64,000 nt of DNA from Nannochloris sp. 'desiccata' (GCA_019044685.2 JAGTXX020000015.1:558001-622000), one strand, 5' to 3'; positions 46,722 to 58,076 are shown, counted from the first letter of the stretch. The notes: a model not told the origin generated them from the letters alone. Program-made: numbers and translations.

Positions 46722-47397
46722 ACAAAATAGTTGATTGATATGTTTCATTTATGGTTTTGTATGTTTCTGTGTGTATTCAAGCTATTTTACAAGGAAAGAT
46801 AGGATATTGGTACTCGGGTAGTATTGTTCAAGTGTGGGAGAGATTATAGTGCAATTCTAGGATCATATTTTTGATAGAGAAACAAGGAAATGTGAGGACT
46901 AGGGAGCAGAGCAAATTTCCTCTGCTTGTCCACGCACCATCTTTCTGGGAAAAGAGAGATTAATTGACAAAAGCTGAAAGATAAAAGGTAGAGTATATCA
47001 TGGCACGTGTAGAAGGAACACGGCCAGAGAGAAGAAAGATGCGTGCAAAGGTATAACAGCAACAAAAAGAAGAGTAAAATGCTGCGGACAAAGGGTGCGG
47101 TAATTCAAACACAAGCAGAAAGAAACGTATTTGAAAACAGAAAAGGTACATTGTTCATTTGTTCTTTGGAATAAATAAAAGCTCAGGAAAGAGTAATAAC
47201 AAGGTATGCTATATTACGCTTAAAATCAGCTAAATTTCTGCCGTTTATTTAAGGAAACGACAAATAACCAACATCTAACTACCAATCGATTGATCAATAG
47301 GGAAGTCTAAAAGAAGTGTCAAAGTGAAATTTAATTCAGTTCTTTCCATATCACACCATATATCATGTTCAATTTTATGATTATAATACTTGTAATA
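46722..47397. other. Convergent intergenic region (676 bp), no gene seen
   Basis: AT-rich 3' flanks of two convergent genes. A short match to a U3 snoRNA-like box (AGGATCAT, at 46858) is not supported by other U3 elements. Open frames on the minus strand are Phe/Leu/Ser-rich and look random. Confidence 0.5.
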
Positions 47398-48423
47398 CTA
47401 CTCATTCATCCTGGATAAGCCACCCATAGTACGAACAGACATAGTACGTTGACCCATACCACCACCACCACTATTAAAAGAGCGAACAGAAGTGCCAGTA
47501 GTCCAAGCGTGGTTATTGTTTTCATAGGAAGATCCTTGTTTCATACCACTATCATAAGGGTCACGTTTCCGTGCCATTCCTCTCCCATCTGAAGGTTGAT
47601 TACTGGTATGCTGTGCCTGGACAGGGTTGCTGAGTGCTAATCCGAGCTGCCCCATTGTTTCAGCGACAGTGCTAATAAGGTTGGCTACAACCATGACATC
47701 CATACTCCGTGGACTTACCATCAACTCAAGTGCAGCTACGACACCTTGTACGGTAGTACCAGGGGCTGAATCGTACACTGGGAGGTAGACTATCTCGTCA
47801 ATCGCAGCGGTGGCAAGCTCCGGTGGTAATATATTTAATGGATGAGCATCAGTAGGGAGATTGCCAGCGTGCTGGACAACTTGAACTACACCGCTTTCCC
47901 AAACTTTGCCCATTGGGCCTAATTGTGTCAAGGGTAATCCCTGGTGACAGCATGCTACGTGGAAATCTTGGAGAGCAGGGTTGCCCAAAAGGCACAAAGC
48001 TTCCGCTTTAAGTAACTGTTTGCCTTCTGTCAACACTGGCAAGTAGGTTATGATCTGTAATTTGATAGCGAAAAAGATGTAAGAACGCGTATATTAGGGA
48101 ATCAATGATCAGAACCGAGAAATGGGCCAGAAATCTTGTGTGTTCAGAAATCAGAAGAAGGGGGTACATTAAACATTTACCTGAGCAAGTGCCAAACTCT
48201 TGGCGACTTCGTGACTTCCAAGCTGAGCAAGTAATTGGGTTAATCTAGGTTGAATTGATTGCTGCCATTGGTTTAAAAACGCTGCGTGTCCTGAATTTTG
48301 CGGCTGTGAATGGGGCTGCGCCACAACAGAGGTCCCAGCCATTGGCACCTGGTCACGCACTGTGTTTTCGTGGTCTATGCTGAAATAATCTGGGGTATAA
48401 TCATGAGGTACACTGGGTGCCAT
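47398..48423 (-). CDS. GAF-like domain protein of unknown role, 299 aa
   Basis: Exon 1 is 48423-48181 and exon 2 is 48054-47398, phase 0. Residues 1-80 are variable, with a Gln-rich helical part (LNQWQQSIQPRLTQLLAQLG). Residues about 95-220 read like a GAF-type sensory domain: ACCHQGLPLTQLGPMGKVWE, later DEIVYLPVYDS, then VQGVVAALELMVSPRS. This resembles the region N-terminal to the RWP-RK domain of NIN-like proteins, but no RWP-RK domain is present. The C-terminal 75 residues are Gly/Ser/Arg/Met-rich and probably disordered. I infer a regulatory or ligand-sensing protein, without knowing the ligand. Confidence 0.7.
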
Positions 48424-48990
48424 GCAGCTTAGAGTCCTGTATGGTTATTGCTGTTGGTCGACGCAGATTTTTTTATCAGCGATGTTGAAGCTGGCCGGGG
48501 TTGAAGGCTATTTACTTGGCGATCCTTCGCCGTAAAGTATCAGTAATATTACTGTAGATAATTGAAATAGATTTTAATTGGTTAAAGATGATCGATTCTG
48601 GACAAAGTTTTGGGGTTTTAATAGCGTTGCAGCAACACCGAATTCACTCGAACCGCAGCAGGCGTAGCACACCCGCCAACAGCGATGACTAGGCCCAATA
48701 CTTTATAAACTCGCTACTTTGCGTCCGAGACAGATAGAAAGGATAATGTGGAGTTGATCTCAAGGGATAATTCACAAATATTACATTTGGATGAAGTGGT
48801 GATCGAAATAATATAAAAGTAACAAGGGGAAAGGGCAAAAGTAAAAAAGGCGGTAACACGAAGAAAATAATGCAAAGGTATTTAAAGTAGAATAGATAAA
48901 TAAGGGAAGGTAAGTACCTGTTGCTTCACTTAAGCAACAATAGTTGCATCATCAATCTGCTTTCTCGGATGCCATTGTATCTATGGCTGC
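48424..48990. other. Intergenic region between the GAF-like and p25-alpha genes
   Basis: AT-rich. It should contain the promoter of the GAF-like gene and the 3' UTR of the p25-alpha gene. A TCGAACC sequence at about 48650 recalls a tRNA T-arm in reverse, but no matching stems are present. Confidence 0.5.
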
Positions 48991-51762
48991 TTATTGCTCT
49001 TCCTCTTCCACAGCGCTCGTGATATTGGCAGTCCCCTCTACAATAACAGTAGAGTTATCATCAACTGCAACAATAGGATCAGAAGCAAACATTGCAGCCA
49101 ATGCTGCAGTGCTATCACTGCGTGCCAAACAAGATGTATCAGTGGGAGAGTTAGGCTCCTTGTGGTGCTGCTGGGTTACTGCCATGGGTTGCTCTTCTGC
49201 CTGCTGCTCCTGATTGTCTTCTTCTTCTTGGACCTCTGATGGCATAGCTCCCAAGCTCTTCATAGCAACTGAGCTCACAGATACCATCGCAACAGACGAC
49301 TCAGTCTTAAACGGGTCTTCAAAGGCAGCTGCAGCAACACCAGAAATAGGGGAAGCGGTGCCATTGCTTGAATTGCCATCATTAACAAAAGGGGCAACAG
49401 AAATACAGGGAGGAGAAGGAGGCGGTTCAACAGCAGGTTCGGGAAAGGGTGCTGCTACTACAACTACAGGTTCTACAAATAATTGTTTTGATATTTTATA
49501 GATAGGATCCATGGCCTGTTGAGGAGCAGATGCAGTCACCACCGGTGCTGCAGCAGCAACAGCAACACGAGGAGGAGTGGGGGTCGCAGCTCCATTCTTC
49601 TTCTTGTTACGAGAAGTAGCCAATTCAGCAGCACGAGCAGTGCACGTTCTACCAAAAACAGCATGAGGGCCTTTTGGAGATGTCATAGCTGCAGCCTTTG
49701 CTGCTGCCTTGGCTTCAGCAGCCTGTAAAGAAACACCTCGACCAGGCGTCAAAGGTCCAGCGCCTGCTGTTCTCCTGCCTGTAGCCAGCTTGGGTGATTG
49801 TGGCTTGGTAGGCTCGACCTTGGTGGGCTTTACACCAGATGCCTTTGGTAATACTGCAGGTTTTTCAGAAGCTCGGGCTACAAGAGCGCTTAAATCCAAA
49901 TTAACAGGGCCAGAATGAGGGCCACCACGAGCAGAGATGCCGATAAGCTTGGAGGGATCGTCATGAAGACTGACAAAGTCAGATTTTGTGCAGCGATACG
50001 CAGGTCCACGGGCATCAGCTACCAATTTAGCAACTTGATCAAGACTCTGACCACGGCGATCAGCCACCAAAGCAAGTGCAGCAACGAAGTGGTCAAAATC
50101 CAGGCGACGACCACTGCGAGGCTTGGATGCTGTGTAGACAACATCGACATGCTGAGACGTCATTCCCCAAGAAAGAAGACCACATTCACGGCATAATTTA
50201 GCAAAACGGCTGCAATCCAAACCCACCTCACCTTCAATGCCAGTTTTAAGAAATCCAGCTCCTACATCACCAGATTTTCCGCGGGGAGTAATGTTGGCCC
50301 TTGGAGTAATGTTGCCACCAGCGCGAGGTGCAGTTTTAGAAGCGCCAAAGTTACTGAAACCGAAAAATACTTCACGTACGTTGGATTCAACTTCTAAACT
50401 AGCAGTCATACGCAGATGAAGGCGTGCTGCTGTGACAGAATGGCGAGAGTAGAATGCCCTGAACTCGTCGAAGTTTAGGGCGCCATCATAGTCACTGTCA
50501 GCAGCAACTAATGCAGCACGTGCAGCAGAAGGCTTCGCGTATGTATCCATGCCATCCAACAATCCCATATGTGCCATCAATCTCTCAAATCCATCGGCTG
50601 TAATCGCGTCAACAGAGGTAGTGACATATTCAGAAAATACCTTGGTGAACTCAGCATCACGAGCGGCCCCATTGTCAACAATCTTGACTGCATCTCCTGT
50701 GAAAAATGGTTCAAGGTCGGCCTCACGTTGAATGGCTTCAACCGGAACATCTGCCACCTTGGCCATCTGCTTCTGGGCTTCTTCATCATCACGCAAGGAT
50801 TTGACACCAGCCTCCATCGAACCTTCACCAATAATGGTGAGCATTTTCCTAACACTTTTGCTCAAATTAGGATAGCTGGGCTCGGATAAGTGTCGTACTT
50901 TACCGTCGATACTTGCGCGAGGGGCAGTATCAAGGGCACCAGCACGCAGCAAAGTTAAGGCGGTGCTGTGCAAGCGAGAGAGTTCTTCGCTTATTGTTTC
51001 TCCCTTTGCCATACGCATAAGCCAACCGGGATGATTGCACGATTCTGCAACCTCGCATGATTCCTTAAGGCAGACATGGGTACGGCGCAGCACAGCAGCA
51101 TGCTTGTGCTCCAACCGGGGTCCATTCGCTTCCAACATATTGACAACTTCCACAAAGAAATTGGAAAGAGCAACTACATTCTGATGGTGACCAAGTGCAA
51201 TATAAGATGCATGCTGCAAGCGTACTGTATCAGACACAAAATCTGTAGTTTGCGAAAGAAGGGCCTCGTCGTAAGAAGCACTAGCAATCAACGCATGCCC
51301 TCTCACTACGCCCTGTAGATTCGATAATGCAGCACGTAAGCGTGATGAATCATATGTAGGGCGAGTATCCACTCGAATGCTGACAACTGGGTCAGTCTTT
51401 GAAACACAGGCAAGACGAGGGGTAGAACGCTGGGCACCAGGATCAGTGCTCTTGGTCTGTTCGGGCACCGGGCTGCTTGGCTTCGCTGCTGGCTTTGCTG
51501 GAGGGGGGCTGGCTGCACCACCACCTGCTTGTTTGATAGATTCTGATATCACAGCATTTTGAGCTGCAACGATATTCTGAGCTTCTGCTGATGGTGTAAA
51601 TAAACGCTTAAAGAGGCCACCCTGCATAAATAAATTATAGGTTCGTGAGAATCGAATCAGCAGATGTAAGTAAGCAAACCTCAAACTAACATCAAAGCAG
51701 CCGAATCAGTGCATTTATAAGTACTCTACCTTTGATTTGTCGCCCTTTGAGAACAATCCCAT
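48991..51762 (-). CDS. EF-hand and p25-alpha (TPPP-like) protein, 887 aa
   Basis: Exon 1 is 51762-51730 (MGLFSKGDKSK) and exon 2 is 51621-48991, phase 0. MGLF at the start leaves Gly-2, so N-myristoylation is possible. A conserved-looking helical region lies at about 80-330. A canonical EF-hand loop, DSDYDGALNFDE, is near residue 390. A p25-alpha-like unit follows at about 473-545 (CSRFAKLCRECGLLSWGMTS, then HVDVVYTASKPRSGRRLDFD). The match is to the family pattern D-V-D-[IV]-V-[YF]-x-K, then R-x-[IL]-x-[YF]-x-x-F. Animal TPPP promotes tubulin polymerisation, and p25-alpha proteins track with cilia. The C-terminal 250 residues are Ala/Pro/Lys-rich and disordered, ending acidic. The length far exceeds TPPP (about 180-220), so this is a multidomain relative. 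Confidence 0.78.
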
Positions 51763-52283
51763 TCCTCAAAGCTTTTAATACAGTGGGTTGGGCAATTAAT
51801 GCAACGCAGATTTAGTGCAGAACAACAGTATTTAGAGACACTATTGAGTGCTTAAGAGACGTTAATACGTTTTTCGTATATACTGAGCGCGCTTTGAGGC
51901 TATGTTCTGCTCCTTGGAGAACTTGTGAATAACCAAATGAGATTGTCAGATCTACCCTGACCTGTCACTTTTGCGGGCTAACCTCTACGTTACTAGATTC
52001 AGATATATCTTTAATTGATCAATTGTGTGACTAAACGAGTGCACAATGCCGCCTATATAGCGCTAGACTCTTCAAACCACGCCCAGCTGATTCCTGTTCT
52101 TTCTTTAGACACACCGTGTGGCACTTTAAAAGGTCAGTTTAGCGGCGGCAGGTTCTACATTGCCCAATTTTAGGTACTTGGGTAGCTTATCTAATGAATA
52201 CTCTTGGTGTAAATTCGGCCAACCTTTGTCTTGAGACGTAATATTTTGTTGGAGATTATCCTGGCAAGATTGCAAAAAATGAA
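51763..52283. other. Divergent promoter region between the p25-alpha and DHHC genes
   Basis: 521 bp separate the two start codons. A short open frame on the minus strand (52347-52126) is antisense to the DHHC leader and not called. No named regulatory element is recognised. Confidence 0.5.
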
Positions 52284-53596
52284 ATGTGGTCTCTGGCTGT
52301 GGTGTCATTCGTCCTAGGTTACATTTGCATTCTACTGATCGGATCACATGAGTACTTTCAAGGAACTGTAGTAGAAAGATGGCATTATGCGCTTACAGAT
52401 GGTGTGTGTGATTTTCTCGAGTAAGTCGGGGAGAAAGACAGGGGACAAATACTGATGGTTGTGTTCTTATTTGGACCCGTCCTATGAATACAATTTAATG
52501 ATGCATCAAAGATTTAACTTTTTAAATGCAGACAAGCAATTAATAGAGTATGTGGAAGGCGAGGGAATGCCTTCCTTGAGGCAACTGAAGCCGCTTGCTG
52601 CCAAGGATCAAACCCTATCGGCCAAGTATTTTTTGGAATACTGTTTATAGGATGCTATTTGGGAGTGCATACCGAGATATTTCCAATGCTAGAGAATACG
52701 CCCGGATTTAGTACCTGGCATAGGTGAGTTCTTAGATTATTGAAAGCGTAAAGAAGAAGGCGGTAAATTTGATAAATTACCTTTTCTTTGTACTTTCCTG
52801 TAGATATACTGGTGGTTTGACGGCGGTGATAGTGCTCTATTTCTTCTTTTTAGTCTGCTATTGTGACCCTGGAAAGATAAATGAATCTAATTTAGATGCT
52901 CATCTGGCTCTTTATCCACCAGACGGTATACTATTTCCTGAACCACCACAGCATTGCAGCACATGTATACAGTTAAAACCAGGTCGCTCAAAGCATTGTA
53001 ACGCTACTAAGTCGTGTGTAGCACGGTTTGACCATTGTAACGCTACTAAGTCGTGTGTAGCACGGTTTGACCATTGGTGCATTTGGATTAATAATGCAGT
53101 GGGTTTGTACAATACACGGTGGTTTTTATGCTTTCTTTTCTCGACAGCTGCCGCGTGTCTCTATGGAGCGGTGCTTGGTGGAAATCTCATTGCAGCAGAT
53201 ATGCGAGAAAAAGGTGCTTGGAGTAAGGAATGGATTGAACCACGTACTAGAAATAAAGTTTATTTAGGTGATCATTGGGGTCTTGTGTTTCAATTCGTCT
53301 TAAGCAGGTATTCTATGGGAGCAGCAATGTCTGTATTTCTAGGTGTGGCGTTTTGGATTGTATTAGGATTCACTGGTCTGCAAATATATAGAATAAAAAT
53401 TGGTATGACAACAAATGAATCTTGGAAAATTAAAGAAATGCGTTCTGCAGGCGCTGTAGTGGCGACTCGCAGTGGAAATGGCCTCTCTCCTTCGTATTCT
53501 CATTATAATAGAGGCTGGAGACGGAATTTTGCTGAAATAATGTTTCCAAAATATTATTTGTTACAATCTTTACGAGATAAAGACAAGGATGGATGA
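52284..53596 (+). CDS. DHHC-family palmitoyltransferase-like protein with altered CRD, 373 aa
   Basis: Exons 52284-52420, 52532-52723 and 52804-53596; all phases fit. Predicted membrane helices are near residues 2-22 (WSLAVVSFVLGYICILLIGS), 80-100, 115-130, 195-215 and 255-275. The cytosolic Cys-rich domain lies between the third and fourth. It reads CSTCIQLKPGRSKHC, then a 13-residue unit in two identical tandem copies, then WCIWINNAVG. The catalytic Asp, first His and Cys survive as DH-WC (DHHC becomes DHWC). The Cys after HC-x2 is Thr, and the usual NNC is NNA. The TTxE motif (TTNES) near residue 290 is intact. Layout resembles ZDHHC4. An out-of-frame ATG five bases upstream of the start could reduce translation. 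It may be active on lipid-modified proteins or degenerate. Confidence 0.82.
52994..53071 (+). repeat. 39-bp perfect tandem duplication in the DHHC Cys-rich domain
   Basis: Copies at 52994-53032 and 53033-53071 are identical and in frame, adding 13 residues (HCNATKSCVARFD). Five further bases (CATTG) match after the second copy. Identity at every third base argues for a recent event or an assembly artefact. Confidence 0.97.
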
Positions 53597-53744
53597 TATT
53601 TTCCCTGTAATTAAAAAATGCAGATTGTTTTATGTTTATGTTTAACGTTTTATTTCATTATATTTCTATTGTATTGTCAATTTTTTGTTTATAAGAACTA
53701 GGAAGCCTTTATCCACCTATTTACAACGCTTCAAACCAGATATT

Positions 53745-54251
53745 CTAATAGAGAGCAACGTCAAAGTCTTCTGAAGCCAAGTTTTCTTCTATAGGATGCT
53801 CTCCTGACTCAGGAAAGCGTAGAGGTGCTCGGCCTTCAAGGCTGCGTCGCCTTAGCTCAGAATAATATTCTGTTTGAGCAAAATCTTCAGCGTCCGCTGA
53901 ATGATCATACACGGGATGATCATGCTGGATGTGGGGTGGAGCTGCTATAGGGATTGCGTTATTATCTACTTCTGAGCGGGCGGGCTTCACAACGTTCACT
54001 ACAGGCTGAGGATGCACCTCAGGGAGCTGCAAAAGAAATACAAAGCAACGACGATTAATTCATAAAGCAATATTGGTTTGAGACAATCCCAAGGTTCATA
54101 CCTCAAGATACGGGGCCGGACCAGGCTTTGCGAGGCCAATCAAATTGTCGCATGAGTTGCCAACGCAGTGTTCTACGCTTTCGTCACCGCCATGGCGGTG
54201 GTGAAAATAATTGTTGAGCTTATACTCTTCTTCAGTAGACAACTCTGTCAT
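53745..54251 (-). CDS. Small unknown protein, 143 aa
   Basis: Exon 1 is 54251-54102 and exon 2 is 54026-53745, phase 0. It starts MTELSTEEEYKLNNYFHHRH and has a Cys pair in CVGNSC, then a Pro/Val-rich stretch (AKPGPAPYLELPEVHPQP), and a charged C-terminus with EYYSELRRRSLEGRAPLRFP. No signal peptide or membrane helix is visible. I recognise no family. The strong acid/base patterning and short length suit a soluble adaptor or complex subunit, but this is only a description. Confidence 0.7.
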
Positions 54252-54558
54252 TAGGTTTATTTATCTAGGTTGAAGAACCGAAACTTTTTTGAGATGTGAT
54301 AACAAATTGTGCGGCTTAAACTTGGATATAAGTATTAACGGGGACCTTTGCAAGGTGTATTAAAGTTAAGCAATGGCTTTACGAAACAAGAAGAATAGCC
54401 CAGGCACGCTGATATAGGAATTGTTAGAGAATTGCGCAAGATTAACAAAGAGCGACGTGCTCTGCAAATCTCGTAAAGATTCATTCAACTTGATGACAGA
54501 GGACCTCCGAGATGGCTCAATTTCATAATCAACAATTTAAGCCCGATCCATCTTCGCA
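54252..54558. other. Short intergenic region before the ThDP-enzyme gene 3' end
   Basis: AT-rich spacer holding the upstream gene promoter and the ThDP gene 3' UTR. Nothing else is seen. Confidence 0.5.
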
Positions 54559-56319
54559 TCACAATGCTGCTTCAATAAGCGAAGGTCCTGGCCTATCCAG
54601 CGCTGCTGCGAGTTGCTCTGCGAGCTGTTCACATGTATCTGCCCGTGTTGCCGCCACACCCATACCCTGAGCCAGCTTTACCCAGTCGATTGGAGGGTTG
54701 GAAATGTCAGTCAGGGCCTTTGATGCAGGTCCATTACTTGGTGAAATGCGCTGCTTGGCCATTTCTACCTTGAGAATGGCGTAAGTCTTGTTCGCGCAAA
54801 TTATCGTGATGACGTTGAGATTCTCTCTGGCCTGCGTCCAGAGAGCCTGAGCGCTATACATTGCACTGCCGTCAGCCTGAAAATTGATAACAGCACGTTG
54901 AGGACAGGCAATGGCTGCGCCAACTGACAACGGAGGGCCACATCCAATGGCACCACCAGTGAGGCACATATGAGAATATTTTGGACAGCCTTTTGACGCT
55001 TCCCAATATGCATTGCCACTTGTAAGTGACTCATCGACGATAATTGCATTTTCAGGTTGCAAATGTGCAATGATCTGACACAAAGATGTAGGATTTAATC
55101 TGCCTTTGGGCAGAGCAGGGCGGGAGGCAGGACTAACCATACCTCGACAATTAATCAAAGGTTTAATTGCATCTCCACCTACAGCAGCACTCAGATATTT
55201 AAGTGCTTCAGGTATATCAACATCAGATGCATCAAGTTCCCATACATTACTATCTGGCTGGTTAATTAAAGTAGAAGGGCCACCCTCGTATCCAAAGTTA
55301 GCAACGGGGCGACGAGCATCCACGACAACCAGCACCTGGAAAGCTGCCAAAGCAGCAGCAGCATCTTGAGGGAAATAAGGAAGACGTTGAACTGCAGGTA
55401 GTCCTTCACCGCGGTCCAATCTGGCAAAAGAATTTTCACAGAGCAACACTGCACCTACCGCAGCGGCAGTTTGGCCAGCAGCCTTGAGAGCTCCATTATC
55501 AGCCAGAGCAGCCTGGCCTCCAATATACAGCGCTACTTTATTTCGAGGACATTGCTTGATAGATTCAGCACAACCATTGAGAAAATGTTTAACTGCAGGA
55601 CTGAATTCAGGTGAGGCAGATCCATTCATTTTTAATGCCGCTGTCCTTGGCGACAGTTTTTTAGTGGTTGCTGTGCGTTCCCAAGAGAGGCTATGGGGTA
55701 CAATCAAAGTAGCAACTCGTGAATCACCTGCTGTAGTAAACTCTTTCGCAGCTGTGCATGTCTGTGCCATCTTTTCTGACAAGTCATCTCCATCTTTGCA
55801 TTCAATAACAACATTAGAAACGGTGCCGGCTAAACGAGGAATGTCCATATTTAACAAAGGATCTGCATCTTTATGCCATGTGGCCATATCACCAATCACA
55901 TTTACCATTGGGGTATTCGCACGGTGAGCATTATGCATGTTGGCAAGTGCATTGGCTAAACCGGGCCCTAGATGGAGCAGAGTGAGTGCTGGTTTTCTAG
56001 ACATACGGCCGTAGCCGTCGGCCGCTCCACTACACACAGTCTCATGGAGACCAAGCACCGCACGGACCCCCCATACAGTATCCATAGCAGAGACGAAATG
56101 CATCTCAGAGGTTCCTGTATCTCAAAGGAATAGTATCGTAAAAATAGCATATATTTTAGCTCACGTGTTGACGCTCAAAATGCAGAATCGAACAAAAAGG
56201 CAAAAATTATCAACCAATCAAAGGCATGATCGCTAACCTGGATTTGCAAAGCACACTTCAATTCCTTGCTCTACAGCTGACTGCAGCAGCTTCTCTGCCC
56301 CCGTGGTGGTGCCTGACAT
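54559..56319 (-). CDS. Thiamine-diphosphate-dependent enzyme, acetolactate synthase/benzoylformate decarboxylase-like, 545 aa
   Basis: Exon 1 is 56319-56238 and exon 2 is 56114-54559, with the intron splitting a Gly codon. Exon 1 ends in EVCFANP and continues GTSEMHFVSAMDTVWGVRAV, the opening of the ThDP-enzyme pyrimidine domain. The conserved catalytic-type Glu lies in LHETVCSGAADGYGRMSRKP. The ThDP/Mg motif reads ADGSAMYSAQALW then CANKTYAIL, where classical members have GDG and NN. The closest pattern I recall is a bacterial group annotated as acetolactate synthase-like, not the plant AHAS or oxalyl-CoA decarboxylase. No transit peptide is evident, so it would be cytosolic. The substrate cannot be fixed. 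The bacterial-like pattern allows ancient horizontal gain, though the intron and base composition match its neighbours. Confidence 0.9.
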
Positions 56320-56707
56320 GTTCTCTAGGAATTCCAATTGATGCAGGTTGTTCTGCTATTTTTGGAGGCAGCAACGTTGCAGTAACAAAAGTAAGAGAGA
56401 GTTTGCAGCAGTTTCACACAATTTTGATGTACATTTGGAGAAAGAAAATGCTCAAAATAACTGGTCAAGGCCACTGTGAACGTCAACACAATTTTCCTCC
56501 GGATTCGTTTAAATTTGCTCTATCTGCCTAAGATTTTCAACTCTCAACACCAACTTGGCAGCTCTTAAATATTTTTTAATACTTACTGTATAATCAAAGC
56601 TATATTTTGTCGCTCGTGAGAGCCTTTTATATACCCAGAAGACCTCTTGCTCCCAACTTAATTGTTAATAATTATACACCCGAGCAGCATTTTAGTCAAG
56701 CGTGACA
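56320..56707. other. Divergent promoter region between the ThDP-enzyme and R2R3-MYB genes
   Basis: 388 bp with no coding continuity. It should carry both promoters. I see no site I can name with confidence. Confidence 0.5.
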
Positions 56708-58076
56708 ATGGGAAAGTATCAAGATGACTATAAGAGAGGTGCTTGGACTCCGGAGGCAAGTTTATTGTGCTTTTAGCGGGTTCAGAACGTCGAGCTTACA
56801 GCATTTCAGCTGACTCTGCCGTTTAAGGTTCCATTTTACAGCGTATCAGAGCAACTAATAACTCAACAATACCCATATAATTTCAACGTGCAGGAGGATG
56901 AGTTGTTGAAAAGACTCATTCGGGAATATGGAGCCAAAAACTGGTCTGTAATTGCAAGTGGAATTAAAGGTCGGTCAGGAAAGAGTTGTCGCCTCCGCTG
57001 GTGCAATCAGCTCAATCCCGATGTTAAGAGAGGTCCATTCTCTCAGTGGGAGGACGCTGTCATCGTAGCAGCTCACAAAGAAGCTGGCAATAAATGGGCG
57101 GTCATTGCTAAGCTGCTCCCTGGCCGAACTGATAATGCTGTGAAAAACCACTGGAACTCCACTTTGAAACGCAAATATACAATGCAACAGCTGGACAACA
57201 AGTTTATTAAGAATGCATATCCATTGAGCTGGCTTTTGTCCAACCAGCCTGACGAAGAAGATGAGGAGTATGAGCACCAGCAGGTTAGTCACTTGCCCCA
57301 GCCCAAGCGATCTGCACGCATTAGCGCTGACCATATGCCCAGTCTTGGGGACGAAGACGACGAGGATGATGAAGAAGAATGGGAAGAACTCCCTGAATTT
57401 GGTGCCAAACGGGGTCGTGATGAAAGTATGTGCCCAGAACTACCGCCAGGTGTGCCAAGGGTCCCTGTCAGTGAGGCTATTCGCATGTTGGATGCATTAC
57501 CTCAGCACACACAGTCAGTGTTGATGGAAGCTGCTTTATTAGCTGCCCCTGCATTTAAACGCCGCAAACGTATCAGCGATGGCAGACCTCTCCACATTCC
57601 AACCATGACTGCTGCCGAGCACCAGCTGCTTTTTATGCAACAAAACAATGGTCATCATGGACATGGAAACGAATCTTCTGAAGCACCCTCAGCAAATACT
57701 TCACCTCCTGCAGTACACCAGGCTGCCGTCGCAGCAGTTTTGCCTACCCCTGGTCGCCATCTTCTTGCTACTTCAAATCCTCAGCAGCTTGTAGGCCTTG
57801 GACCTGGAGTGACCCCTCTTCCTCTGCGCCACCTTCCCAGTAATTTGGATCAGGTAGGAGAAGCTGGAGGTGTTGTAGATATTTTGGATAAAATGGCTCA
57901 AGCAATTGATCAGGAGTGAGTTTATGTTTTGATGATTCGATTATTAGAATTTTTTATTAATTTATCTTTGTCAACTTATTTTCTGTTTTCCTTTTCTCTG
58001 TTGCAGTGGCTTCTTTGGTGAGACTCCTGCTGGAATGCACCATAGTGGCCAAACACCTATTGCCATGCTGCCTTGA
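56708..58076 (+). CDS. R2R3-MYB transcription factor, 379 aa
   Basis: Nuclear DNA-binding protein. Exons are 56708-56755, 56894-57915 and 58007-58076. The first intron starts with GC, not GT (GAG then GCAAGT), and ends CAG; the join gives [15 protein letters not shown], the exact start of R2. R2 continues with [20 protein letters not shown] and R3 with [20 protein letters not shown] then [10 protein letters not shown]. The WCNQLNP and FSQWED pieces place it near plant MYB44-type factors. An acidic region follows (about 105-160), with PKRSARI before it. The C-terminal half is His/Gln/Pro-rich. The last exon ends GQTPIAMLP. The read-through frame at exon 2 stops after QAIDQE; splicing with GTGAGT extends it by 23 residues. 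Confidence 0.93.

Noticed and set aside
46855..46885. Possible U3 snoRNA box near 46858
   Set aside because: Only one short box-like match, no other U3 boxes or terminal motif nearby.
48640..48700. Possible tRNA on the minus strand
   Set aside because: A T-loop-like TTCGA is present but neighbouring bases do not form the T-stem or acceptor stem.
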